The notes beneath the pieces are model-generated. The model had not been told where the DNA came from, ran no database searches, and saw only the letters and a program-made list of their open reading frames with translations. The position numbers were made by a program, and so were the translations under genes. Shown piece by piece: positions 1 to 10,076 of a stretch of DNA of 18,650 bases. Numbering within the stretch: the first letter of the stretch is position 1; every line of letters starts with the position of its first letter. The DNA comes from Auxenochlorella pyrenoidosa (taxonomy: Eukaryota; Chlorophyta; Trebouxiophyceae; Chlorellales; Chlorellaceae), in NCBI GenBank assembly GCA_001430745.1, contig KQ482017.1, positions 28,852-47,501 on the forward strand, given 5' to 3'.

Positions 1-736
1 CGCCTGCAGCACCTGCCCGGCCTGTATGTCGTCCTCATGACGGCCGGCTCGCTGCTGCTGGGCGGCGCCGTGCGCGTCGTCCCCTTCACATTGTTTGGCA
101 CCTACCTGGCCTGGGCCTACCTGCGCTTCGTGCAGGCCCGCAACGGCGTCAGGTGGGGCTGCCGCCGGGAGGGGAGCAGGCGCCAGCCGCTGCGTGGTGT
201 CCATGCAGCATGCGGTTGCCAGCATGGGGACCACATGGAGTCAAGTCTAGGAAGCAGAAACACCCATGGTGCACGATTTCCATGCCAACTGTGCAACTCT
301 GCTTCCTTTCCATTCCCTCCCCAGCAGGGGCGACCTGTCCGAGGAGTTCCGGCTGGCCTCCTTCTTCCCGCAGCCGCTGCAGCCGCCGGTTGACCGCATC
401 GCGGGTGCTGCGACCCGTTTGACCGGCCTGGGCGCTGCCGGCGCCGCCTCCCAGCAGCAGCAGGCGGGCTCCTACTATGGACTTGGCGGCGCCGCGCTGC
501 CTGGCAGCAACGCTGGCGACGCGGCTCGGCGGCGGGAGCGGGGAGTCAAGGCGCTGGAAGAGCGGCTGGGGCTGAAAAAGGCGGGCAGTGCTGCGGGCAC
601 GGAGGGCGTGCCTTTGGCGACTGCGCCGCCCGGCAGCAATGGCAGCACAGCAGCGGCTGGTGCGGCGAGCGGGGCAGCGGTGCAGGCAGCGGCGGCAGGG
701 GAGCAGCAGGATCTTGAGGCTGGTGGCGAGGAATGA
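1..736 (+). CDS. TMEM115: TMEM115 / rhomboid-like protein 19 family membrane protein, C-terminal part (5' cut by window)
   Basis: Two exons are visible, 1-152 and 328-736 (stop TGA 734-736), joined in phase 2 across a 175-nt GT-AG intron (153-327). The first exon starts in frame at base 1 and encodes the end of a hydrophobic region (MTAGSLLLGG, then FTLFGTYLAWAYLRF). The second opens with GDLSEEFRLASFFP, followed by PVDRIAG. A membrane helix, then GDxSxxFxxxxFFP, then a P-V-D-x-I-A block is the pattern of the DUF1751/TMEM115 family, called RBL19 in plants. These are rhomboid-fold Golgi proteins thought to be non-proteolytic and linked to retrograde Golgi traffic. The last ~100 residues are Ala/Gly/Gln-rich and low-complexity, longer than in the families I know. 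The transmembrane core and the start lie outside the window. The family call is by recognition, not alignment. Confidence 0.85.
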
Positions 737-1014
737 GCCTGACTGGCATGCCATCTAGCAGCCGACTGGCATGGGGTCTGGGGATTGCCTGCGCTGTTGA
801 CATTCACAAGTGTTGCAATTTTGCAAAACCTGCCTCGTCCTGCAATGCCGTGGGATCAAGGCGGTCTTTCGCCTTCAGGCGGGACAGCGCACGGCAGCGC
901 GACGATTCATAGCATGAGTGCAGTCTCGATCGCCTGCTATAACATGCTATCTGTGCACATCAGGGCTCTCAGAAGCTGTCCATCTTGGCATTTTGGCTCG
1001 GGAGGTCAGCAGCG

Positions 1015-4000
1015 ATGAGCGCTGCCCCGCAGCCTCCCCCGCCGCCAGAGCCGCTCAAGCAGCGCATAGACGCTCTCTGCGCTTATGCAGCGAAGAATGG
1101 TGAGTTCAAAGCAGCCTCAAAGCCCACTGACGAATAAGGACGCAAGTGGAGCGCTTGCAAGAGGCTCTGCGACCGGGACAGTCGTCACAACATCTGAGCA
1201 GTAATCGATTGCTTTATGCGCTGCAGGCACGGCGTTTCTGCAGTCCATCGTGGAGAAGCAAAGTAAAACTCCGGAATACAGCTTCCTTCACGGCGGCCCC
1301 GGGGCAGACTACTATCAGTACAAATTGCGGGAAGCGACGGCCGCCGCGCCCAGCGCTCAGCCCGCCCAGGGTGGCCCAGCACCGCCTGCCGCCGCCCCTG
1401 CCGCTGCTCCTGCCGCCGCTGCTGCCCCTGCTGCGCCCGTTCCCGCGGCTGCACCCGCCCAGCAGGCCGCGCAGGACCCTGCGCTGGCCACTCTGCCGGT
1501 GGAGGTCAGCAGCGGTTGGCAGCAGGTGCTGGGGTTGCTCAACGGCTCTCGCGACAGCATCCGCAACAGCCAGCAGTGGTTCATGGCCTGTGCACCTTAT
1601 GCAGCCGGCATGGCGGCGATGATGCTGCAGGTGAGCTTGTCTGGCCGTTCCCTTCCTTCGCAAACTCTCCATGTCGGATGACAGCAATGATGGGCAGCCG
1701 TTGCGAAGCCGTTTGGTGGTGATATCCCGACCAGCTGGCCCCTTGACCGCTCTGCCCGCCGTGCAGCAAGTGCTGCACCTGGCCGACTACCAGAAGCAGC
1801 TGCACATCATCTACCTGGCCAACGACATCCTGTTCAAGGGCCTCAGCACGCGGGCAGCGGGGGCGGGGCCCGACCAGGGTGCGCTCGGCCGCCGCCTGCA
1901 GTGGACCCCACCTGCCTCTGCTTTGTGCCCATCAGTCCGCAGCCCTGCTGCACAGCAGGAGGAGTGCTCTGCGTGCCTCGACCATCCTTGGTTTCCAGCG
2001 CTGCCAGCACCCTGCCCGGTTCTGCAGACGGCATCGCGGCCGCCTTCAAGCCGCGCATGGGCCCCATGCTGCGCCGGGCGTACCTGACGGGCGGCCAGGC
2101 AGCCGAGGTAGGGGGCAAGCCCTGTGCTCTGCCCAGTTGGTGCAAGTGTCGTGGGTCATGTTGGAGCATGTCTCGCCGCAGCCCTGCTCCCTTATGCCAG
2201 TCAAACGGAAGTCGCCTGTGATGTTGGCCTGCTGGTTAGTAGGGAGGCAGGTAGGGAGGGCGCTGCTGTGCTCGATCCGTCCACGGCCAAGCACGCTGCG
2301 CTGCTGCCGCTGCTGCCGTCCTGCACTGCAGGTGCAGCAGAACCTGCTGCGGGTGGTCAACTTCTGGGCGGAGCGAGGGGTGTACGACCACCTGACTGTC
2401 GAGCAGATGACGATGGAGATGATGGGCATTGCAGCACCCGCGGCAGGCGCAGCACAGGCAGCAGCGCCAGGTGGCGGGGCAGCAGCCGCGGCGGCGCCGC
2501 CGCAGCCGCCGCAGCCGCCGCAGCAGCAGGCGGGTGCAGGCGCGCCCTTGGACCTCGCCGCGCATGCCAAGGCTGTGGCGGCAGCCCTCAGTGCGAAGCA
2601 GGGCATGCCACCTGGCGGCGCCCTTGCGCAGGGCCAGCAGCCAGTGCAGTCGCGCTGGGGCCAGCAGCCCCCTGACGCAGCTGCCGGAGCAGCAGGAGCA
2701 GCCCAGGCATCGCAGGCACCCTCCCGTTGGGGTCAGCAGCCCCCTGATGCAGCAGCAGGAGCAGCCCAGGCGCCGCAGGCACCTTCACGTTGGGGGCAGC
2801 AGCCCCCTAACGTGGCGGCCAGCCAAGCGATGCAGCAGGCGCAGCAGGCACAGTGGCAGCAGCAGCAGCAGCAGCCCCAGCACATGGCGGCAGCAGCTGC
2901 AGCAGCCGCAGCTTACCAGCAGCAGGCGCAGCAAGCACAGCAGGCGCAGCAGCAACATGCGTACCCGGCAGGCAGCGCCTACCCTCCGCCGCCCAACCCA
3001 AGCATGTACTATGCGCACGCGCCTGGTGCAGCCCCGCCGTATGGAGCTGCTGCAGGCTATCCAGGCTATGCACCGCCGCCGGGCGCCGCGCCCGGCTACT
3101 CTTCAGCCCCGCAGTACCCTGGCCAGCATGGCATGCCCCCGGGTGCACCTGGCGCGCACCCTGCTTACCCACCGCCGCCCAACGGAGCGCCCATGGGCGC
3201 CGTGCCGCCGGCGCACGCAGCCTATGGCGCCCGGCCTCCTCCGCAGCAGTACCCTGGCCAGCAGCCCGCTGGGTACTACCCGCCCCCGCCCGGCGCGCCA
3301 CCTGGCGCGCCCCCAGGGGCGTACCCTCCGCCGCCGGGAGCGCCTGGCGCTTACCCGCCGCCGCCCGGACCAGGCAAGACCTCTCTTCCTTGCGCTGCTG
3401 CGTCTGCTACATTCTGTGCTTGACATCAGTGCTGTGCATGCCCCGTGTTCACTGCCTCGCGAGACGAGGCCTGGGCCCGTTGCCGTGCCTTCCTCTGCTC
3501 TCGTCTGCGTTGCAACGATTGCATACTACCCCTGCCGCTCCCTGCAGGCCAGGATGTGTACTACCCGCCTCCGCCTGCAGCCGCGCCGGCGCCAGAGCCG
3601 GAGCCGGAGGGCTTTGACCCCATGTCATTCCCGCCAGGTGCGCCCAGGAAGCCAGCTCGCGATGATGCTCACACTTGGTATGCATCGATGCTTGCACCGC
3701 CGGGTAGATGCCCCTGCAGCTGTGCGTCCCTCCCAGAGTTCGAATCGCAGCGGCTGGCAGGGTGACGCCTGCTCGTCCAGCATGCTTGTGCAAGCAGACA
3801 TGCCCGTGCAAAGCACCGCGTTGGCCATTCCATGCTGGTGTATGGAACATGCTTCCAATGGATGGATCGCCTTTGCAGGATCCGCCCTTTTCACGATATC
3901 TCAGCTGCCTGCCCTTCCTTCAGGCTCACACCCCAAAGCTGCTGGGGGGCCCAACCCCATGTGCCTGCCTTGCATACCTGCAGCCCTGCCCGCAGTCGCC

Positions 4001-5371
4001 TCACCCGGCTTTCCTGATCCTTTGCAGGCCTCATCCCCAAGCTGGTTGAAGAGAAGCTGAGGACTGACCCTCCCTACTCCCCCCTGAGGTGGGCGCCGAG
4101 CAGGGGCTGCGCTTGCAGTCGGTCGAGTTGTAGGTGCTGTTTGTACCGTTGGCGAGCGCCAGTGATTCATCCCTATCCCCAGGGCAGGACGCGTGCGCAA
4201 TCTGCGTCCACCCTGCTCGGTGCGCTGCTACTGCGCTTGTCGCACCTCGCACGCGGGGCGTTGCACCGAGTTTCCTGTCGTCCCGGCGCACCGCCCAGCC
4301 GCGCTCTCCTTGCCACCCACTGCTGCCGCAGCATCCTGGACATTGAGCAGACGGGCGTGCCGCCCCCGCCCAAGATGGATGCCTACCTCAAGGCCCGGGT
4401 GGATAAGATGTACGCCCAGCTGGCGGTGAGCCCCTCTGCGCTATGCGCTGAGCACCAAGCACAGGCCGCTGCGCCTTGTTGGTTAGACATTTTGCCGACA
4501 CCCTCTGGGCAGCTCTCCCAGCCACAGGCTGCTGCGCCTTGTTGGCTGGTCGGATAAAAGGGCTGCTGACACCCTCCCAGCAGCCCTGCTTCGCCGGCAT
4601 GCCCTTGAGCAACACAACCCAGGCGCCCTTTTTTGTGATGCCCATCACAAACTCACCCATCACAAGCTCATGCTGACAGTCGCACCCGGCTCTACCATGC
4701 TGCTCTTTGCAGGACTACCGCCCCGGCACCCTGTTTAGCGACATTGAGGTGGACGCCCCGCGGCGCGGCAAGCACTTTTCAGACCGCGAGCGGGAGCCGG
4801 CGGGCGCGGCGCCGCTGCCTCCGTCCATGCCCGACCTGCCGCACGCGGGGCTGGGCCTGGGGCCTGCCCCAGGCGCCACTATGGGCTTTGGGCCGGGGGG
4901 CATGCCGGTGGACGACGGCAGCTTCACGGGTGAGATAGTGACAGGAACAGGCCGCCCTGCGGCGAAAGAGACATAGATCGCTAGCCCAACCGGCAGCGCG
5001 AACGGCATGCATGCAGGTCGAGGGAAGCAGGTACGCCCTCAGCTAGCTCAGACAAGCGCGTGTGAATGCGATTTGGCAATCTGGTCTGCAACGCTCTTGC
5101 TGCAGGCCAGGGCTCTGGCCGTGGCGGCAGCGGCCTGGGCTGGTCCTCCGCGCGAGCAGAGCCCCGGCAGCAGCGCGACTCGGCGGATGCCGAGGCTGCC
5201 GCGCCGGCGGGCGGCGCGGCCGACGCCCCCGCGCCGATGCTGGGCGCCATGCCGGCGCCGGGCGAGGGGCGGCCCACCTTTGAGTCGGTCTTCTCTTCCT
5301 ACCGTAACATGCGCTCCAAGGGGTACCATCAGATGATCCTGGACAACGCGGCCAAGAAGTTTGGGCGGTGA
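1015..5371 (+). CDS. CHERP: CHERP-like pre-mRNA splicing factor (SURP + CID domains)
   Basis: Ten exons: 1015-1099, 1227-1630, 1767-1878, 2028-2107, 2332-3373, 3548-3637, 4028-4088, 4332-4425, 4713-4929, 5106-5371. All phases agree and give 816 residues. Residues about 13-66 form a SURP module (KQRIDALCAYAAKNG, then YSFLHGG, then YYQYKL). Residues about 117-255 form a CID/RPR-type helical domain (QKQLHIIYLANDILF, then LLRVVNFWAERGVYDH). Next come a long Gln/Pro/Ala/Tyr-rich low-complexity segment and a conserved C-terminal part (LIPKLVEEKLRTDPPYSPL, DAYLKARVDKMYAQL, YRPGTLFSDIE). This order is that of animal CHERP (about 916 aa) and of plant SWAP/CID proteins, nuclear factors associated with U2 snRNP and RNA polymerase II. 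The ATG at 1015 is chosen because the SURP domain follows at once. Intron 5 (3374-3547) is GC-AG. I cannot confirm the C-terminal G-patch found in animals; only a Gly-rich GLGW stretch is seen. Confidence 0.92.
2650..2811 (+). repeat. Three RWGQQPP peptide repeats in CHERP exon 5
   Basis: Within the low-complexity middle of the CHERP-like protein, the motif S-R-W-G-Q-Q-P-P occurs three times, with the Ser codons at 2650, 2722 and 2785. The spacings are 24 and 21 residues, and each copy is followed by an Ala-rich spacer. The DNA copies differ at third codon positions, so selection is probably keeping the peptide rather than a very recent DNA duplication. Confidence 0.85.
3374..3547 (+). other. 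GC-AG intron (CHERP intron 5)
   Basis: The exon reads ...GGACCAG and is followed by GCAAGA; no usable GT donor keeps the frame there. The acceptor is CTGCAG at 3542-3547. Removing these 174 nt joins P-G-P-G to Q-D-V-Y-Y-P in phase 1. A CAG|GCAAG context is the standard form of the minor GC-AG class handled by the U2 spliceosome. Confidence 0.85.
4426..4712 (+). repeat. CHERP intron 8 with a direct repeat and two perfect hairpins
   Basis: This 287-nt intron holds a 25-nt direct repeat differing at two positions (4460-4484 and 4523-4547, period 63). It also holds a perfect 9-bp hairpin, GGGCTGCTG at 4560-4568 against CAGCAGCCC at 4578-4586. A second perfect 9-bp inverted repeat is TTTGTGATG at 4632-4640 against CATCACAAA at 4643-4651. 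The 10-mer CCCATCACAA of the latter's right arm (4641-4650) is repeated at 4656-4665 and could compete for the same partner. The function is unknown. Confidence 0.8.
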
Positions 5372-5437
5372 AAGCAGCCAAGGGGCGCTGGCCCGCGCCG
5401 TGTTGACATCGTTATCTTGTGTGCACCCCTCTCCCAA

Positions 5438-5442
5438 TGTAA
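5438..5442 (+). terminator. Putative UGUAA 3' end-processing signal of the CHERP-like gene
   Basis: TGTAA lies 67 nt after the stop codon. UGUAA is the usual poly(A) signal of green algae in place of AAUAAA. It sits in the short tail-to-tail interval between this gene and DAD1. A pentamer is weak evidence by itself. Confidence 0.5.
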
Positions 5443-5665
5443 CTGCTCCCTTGGCCAGCCCAGCTCTCTGGTCGTGGCTGTCCTGAGCCTATCTGTCGGT
5501 AACCGGCAGGTCAATCTATCATATGTCAGGGTTTCAGCGCAGCGGGAGGTGGCGGTGCAGATGCCGAGCGTGACAAGAGAGTAAGCAACGGAACGCAAAG
5601 CAAGCAAACAGGAGGCAGCAATAGGACAAAATGGTGTGTGTCTGAGCGCATCTCGCCGCAGTGCG

Positions 5666-6192
5666 TCAGCCGATGTAGTTCACTGCTGCAATGAAGAGCG
5701 TGAGCATGGCTAGCGCGTAGCCGCCAAACTCCTTTGCTGCCGCCGGCTTGCCGCCGTGCTCCGCCACCTTCATGCGCAGGCTGAGCGTGAGCACAAAGGT
5801 GCCGACGCAGCAGAAGAACCCGGCGAGGAAGGCGTTGAAGGGGAAGGTGCCCACCAGCTTGGCATAGACAAACTGCGGCATTCGGGGGTGTGGCAGGGCA
5901 GGCCACGGTTTCAGAGGCAGGGCACAGCTCTCGAGTTGGCGGCGCGAGCGCTGGCGGTGGCAGGCAAGACAGTGGCGGGGGCACCCATCCGGCGCTTGTG
6001 GGTCCCAGATCAGTCTCCACAGGCTGTTCAGAGTTGAGGAGGGCCAACGGCCAGCGGGTGCACCTGCAGCACAGCGGTCGCCAAGGCGCAGGCGGAAAAG
6101 GCGTCCAGGATCTTTAGTTTCGTGGGCGTCTTCACGTAGGCTGCGGAGAAGGAGGAAACGATCTCCTTGAGGGTGTCCAAGTGCTGCGCCAT
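5666..6192 (-). CDS. DAD1: DAD1, oligosaccharyltransferase subunit
   Basis: Two exons on the minus strand, 6064-6192 and 5666-5872, are joined in phase 0 across a 191-nt GT-AG intron and give 111 residues, close to the usual 113-115. DAD1 is a small ER membrane subunit of the oligosaccharyltransferase complex that N-glycosylates nascent proteins; its loss causes apoptosis in animals. Exon 1 has TPTKLKILDAF and a hydrophobic stretch. Exon 2 has the family signature LVGTFPFNAFLAGF, then CCVGTFVLTLSLRM, and ends in AAVNYIG, like the NFVG end of animal DAD1. Three membrane segments are visible. The ATG at 6192-6190 is the first in frame near the domain; nine more open codons extend upstream without another ATG. 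It is tail-to-tail with CHERP. Confidence 0.95.
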
Positions 6193-6877
6193 TGCTGAAG
6201 TCGCGATCGCGGCCGCCAAGGGGCTAACAGGGGCTCTCGTTTATCCAGCGATCCTCACAGCAGCGTACAAGAAACGACGCAACGACCTGCTGCAACCTTC
6301 TTGCTCAGGCCACCCAGAGCGGGACGGGCCAGGGTGGCGTGAGAGGTACAAGTGCTTGCTGTGACTGCAGCACACAGTCCATCTTGCTCCCAAGCATGCA
6401 TGCTGCAATCACAGCATCAAACCAAGACACCAAGGCAACCTGCACGCCTTGGCACTGGTGCATGCAGCACGAGCATACTAAACTGACGGCCGCGTGTTCT
6501 ACCAGCGCCACTGCATGGACGCCGAACACAACCCAAGTGTGTTCCTTGATAACAGGGCGAGCGACTGCTCAAATAATTGCTAAAAGTAGAGGAGAAGCGC
6601 GTGCATACCGCTGGAGCAGTGCTCATGTCATCAGTCAGTGATGGGCGCATGCGCATTAGACCGGGTGTGTGAGGATGGATGTGGCCGTGCAGTGATTGTA
6701 GAGTGCATGCACATCAAGCAAATCGTTTGAAAATGGTCGTGACGTGCGCAGTGATTAGTGTGCGCGGGTCGGTGTGAAAACAGTTGCGATTGTTCATTTC
6801 AGGCCGAGTGTTCAGCAGCCTCACTCCGAAGAGAGCGCAGCTGTGGAGCAGCAGGGCGCTGGGTGTGGCGCTGCGTC
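6193..6877. other. Intergenic: DAD1 promoter side and 3' flank of the vWA gene
   Basis: These 685 bp lie between the DAD1 start and the vWA stop codon, both on the minus strand, so they should hold the DAD1 5' region and the vWA 3' UTR. Open frames here are short and show no recognisable protein. The part around 6540-6790 is less GC-rich than its surroundings. I see no clear TATA box, no UGUAA on the minus strand and no RNA gene. Confidence 0.6.
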
Positions 6878-9699
6878 TTAGTTCGCAGGCGGCATCACGT
6901 TGGCGGTGATCTCAGTGCCGGAGAAGGTGCGGTCTGAGGAGGAGGGGCAGGATGCCTCCTTGACGGCCGCGATGATTGTGTCCACAATGGTGGAGGAGCT
7001 CACGCCTGCAGGTTGCAAACACATGAAAGGGGTTATCGAATCCTGCAATACGTAGTCGTGTTTGAATACTTCGTATGCTGCACTGGCCAATCACCAGAGG
7101 AACACAGAGTTGCAAACGCTTGCGCCCTGCATGCCATGCCCCACCACCATGCAGCAGCAGCTCCCTGCACGCCCAACCCTCACCAGACGTGTAGCTGCCG
7201 CCGGTGGCAGACGCCAGGGTGGTGGCCTGCGGCGGCTGCGTCTCGGGGCCGGCGCAGCTGCCCCACACGTTGGTGAAGGTGCTGTCCAGGGCGCCCACAT
7301 CGATGGCCAGCACCTGGATGCCTGCGGCGGCCAGCTCAGCTGCCACACCCTCAACGGTGATGTCAGAGGTCACGCTGGCAGGCACGTTTGGCCCGCCGGC
7401 GCAGATGGGGTTGTGGCCCTGCAGTGGGCGAGGGGGGTGCACCCGGGGGGGTCAGCTTACAACTTGCATTCTACCTTGAAGGGCCTCGACCTTTGCCTTG
7501 CAACTCGCATACCGGGGAGCATTCATCAGCAGTGCCACCCCTGACAGGCAACCAGGCTCCCTCACCGGGGCATCACCAAACCAGACGACAAACTTGCTGG
7601 CACTAGCACGGAAGCCAGAGGGGTTTGCAGGCAGGCCCAGCTGCACCAGGCGGGGGCCAGGTCATTTGAGTGTCGACCAGCACAGAAAGGAAGGCAGAGC
7701 ACAGAGCGCCCGAACGCAGCGGTTGGGCAGTTCATACCCAGCCTGGCAGCTAGTGCTCTGACATGCCAGGCAGGCATCGCCAGGCCCCACACTTTACCAC
7801 TCGCACACAGCACCAGCTGGCCCAGCAACAGGCAGAAGGCCTTCTGCCTGCCTGCTAGCTGCCAGGCACCCTCTCACCTCGTTCAGCGCGAACAGCTGCG
7901 CCTCGGGGGCGTCGCCGCCGCCGCTAGGCGACCAGCTGTTGATGGCGGCCAGCGCGCTGGATCCACCATCGGCCGCCAGCGGGGCCGCGGCGTTGTAGGC
8001 ATACTCGTCATAGAAGTCCTTGTAGTCACCCGCGCCAAAGCGCACGTCGGCCAGCGAGGAGGTCAGGCTGCTGATGATGTCGGCGGCGCCCGACTTGATC
8101 GCGCTCAGCACGCTGCCCATGCTGCCGGTGGTGTCGGCCAGGAAGAAGACGTCAGCGGGGACGTCAGAGCACTGCAAAGGGGAGGAAGAGAGGTGGGGAG
8201 GCGTGGTGTGTGCGCGTGTCACAGGAGCGGCGGCACCGCACCGCCAGCCATGCAGGGTGAGCTTTGGAGCACGGTTGGCTTCCTGCCCACCCATGGCACA
8301 TCGATTTCACTCATCAGGGCAGGCGCGGAGCTTGGCAGCTAGGCAGCCTACCGGCACGCAATCGCCCTCGATGGGGCGGTAGTCTGCCTCGCAAGCGATG
8401 CAGTCGCAGGTTCCCGACTCGTACTCCGTGCAGTAAGCCTTGTTGCACTGCACAGCAGGGGTGGGGTGGGAAGGGTCTAGGCGCATCCAAGAGCAGAGCT
8501 CGACCTCGAGATTGGAGTCTGGGCAAATACTGCGTTTTTGAAAACTTGCAAGGTCGGCAGGCACTGCGGCGAACCCAAACACAGGGCAGTGTACTTGTCC
8601 CGGCCTCACCGGCGGGGGAGGGGGCGGGGGAGGGGAGGGCGCGGGCGGAGGGGGGCTGGGAGAGGGGGGCGGGGGGCTCGCGGGCGAGGGGGAGGGCGAG
8701 GGCGACCGGTGCTCCTCCACCACTTTCATGATGCGAACAAAAGCCATGGTGTCTGCAGGTTCTCAACCGGGGTGGCATTGCGTGGCAGTTGTTCAGGTAT
8801 GGATGGCGGTGCCTGCCCAGACAGGACTCAGGTGCATGCCCCTGCTTTGCTGCCAGCAGGTGGGCAGCTTGCCGCACAAACTCAGCAACGGTCAACATAT
8901 GCCTTTCCCCGTTGCGTGAGCCAGCCCAAGCGTGCGCGCTGCCAGCTGTCATGCACAGAAGCGGCATGTGTCAACACCCGGTTGGCAGGCACCCAGCTGG
9001 GGGTGCCCTGCCCAGACTCACCAATGGCAATGGCAGCAAAGGGGTGGGCCTTGATGAAGGGCATGTTGATGTTGTCCAGGGCAGCCGCAGGGTTCCACAC
9101 ATACGAGCTGGGGCCCGCGGTAGAGCTGGGGGTGCCAGCAGCAGTGACCACGATGCCTCCAGCGGGGGTGGCGGCCTGCCCTTTCACCACCATGGCGTCG
9201 CCAGCCATCACCTGCCCGGAAAGAAATGGAAATCATGGTGAGCGCACGTATGCTATTCAGGGGCACACACGCAGGGACTGAAGCGACCGGGCCAGGCCAA
9301 GATCCTGCGCAGCAGCAGATTCTAGGAGCACGGCAGCAGCAGACGGCAGCAGCAGGCGGCAGCAGCGCGAGCGGCCATATTCACCTGGGCGATGGTCTGT
9401 GCCGCGGCGTCGACCCCCTGCATAGAGTGATCAAGGGCATCGGTATCGTGATCGAGGGGGCCGCAGAAGCGTGAAAACGTCCCTTCTCCTCGAGCCTGCC
9501 GGTGCTGCCCAGTCCCCCTCGGGCTCGTCGAGCGGGGGGTGGACAGCGCAGACCGATGCCAGTGATAGTGCGCGCGAGAACTGGTCAACGAGAGACTGCA
9601 AGTTCAGCTCACCTGGGCGGCGGCGCCGCCAACGCAGACGATGAGCAGCAGTAGGGCTGCGCCCGCCCTGGGGCCCCCGCGGCCCTTGTAGCAAGCCAT
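6878..9699 (-). CDS. Secreted von Willebrand factor A domain protein with Ser/Pro-rich hinge
   Basis: Nine minus-strand exons (9613-9699, 9385-9495, 9022-9211, 8610-8752, 8352-8447, 7878-8171, 7566-7640, 7184-7418, 6878-7005) fit in phase and give 452 residues. Residues 1-29 form a signal peptide (basic start, ALLLLIVCVGGAAA). Residues 30-135 are an unrecognised N-terminal part. Residues about 145-177 are a Ser/Pro hinge like cell-wall hydroxyproline-rich glycoproteins. Residues 178-209 are a Cys-rich linker with five cysteines. Residues about 213-430 are a vWA/integrin-beta-like domain. Its metal site is visible as D222-T-T-G-S226, with SGGGDAPEA (D296) and KFVVWFGDAP followed by GHNPIC. A wall or extracellular-matrix adhesion role is inferred from the signal peptide and hinge. 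The acceptor of exon 2 is the least certain junction, and the ligand is unknown. Confidence 0.88.
9322..9372. repeat. CAG/CTG triplet-rich stretch in vWA intron 2
   Basis: Imperfect CAG triplets on the plus strand (CTG on the transcribed minus strand) lie inside the intron between vWA exons 2 and 3. The interruptions are GGCAGC-type. It looks like simple-sequence DNA of low information content. Confidence 0.6.
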
Positions 9700-10076
9700 C
9701 CTTGTGAAACGTGTACAGACGGGTGTGCACCTTGAAACCGACGAATGCAGCTCATGTAGCCCGGTGCAGCATGCTGCGCGTGCTGTGACACAGCACCGAG
9801 GGACGTTGACGAGATGGTTTGCGTGGCATCGGCTTTGAAGCCTGTGCGTGGCTGGCCACCACAACAAGTGCCACACGTCATGGTACGCCCGGCTACATGC
9901 AGCCCCACCAGCCCTTTATCCCTCCCAGGAGCAAAGCCTTGCTCATCAAACACCCTTGGTGCTCAGCGTGACAATGTAACTGCAGCAGCCCACATCAAAC
10001 TGGGCAAGGAAGGGCATGGTAGCAGGAAACAACCAAAGAAATGCAGGGCCCAGCAACTGCCGATGCCGCCGTGACA
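9700..10076. other. Intergenic: vWA promoter side and HMCES 3' flank
   Basis: These 377 bp lie between two head-to-tail minus-strand genes. No open frame with recognisable content is present. One TGTAA lies on the plus strand near 9975, which is the wrong strand for the flanking genes. No other signal is seen. Confidence 0.5.

Noticed and set aside
149..754. 201-codon minus-strand frame opposite the TMEM115-like gene
   Set aside because: It is antisense to the supported exon 2 and the intron, is Arg/Ala-rich and carries no domain.
3738..3746. GTTCGAATC resembling a tRNA T-loop
   Set aside because: The flanks do not pair as a 5-bp T stem, and no acceptor, D or anticodon arms could be found around it. 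It lies in CHERP intron 6.
2429..4060. 543-codon open frame on the plus strand
   Set aside because: It is the shifted frame of CHERP exon 5 continuing through introns. Its product is Arg/Ser-rich shadow sequence without a domain, whereas the other frame encodes the recognised protein.
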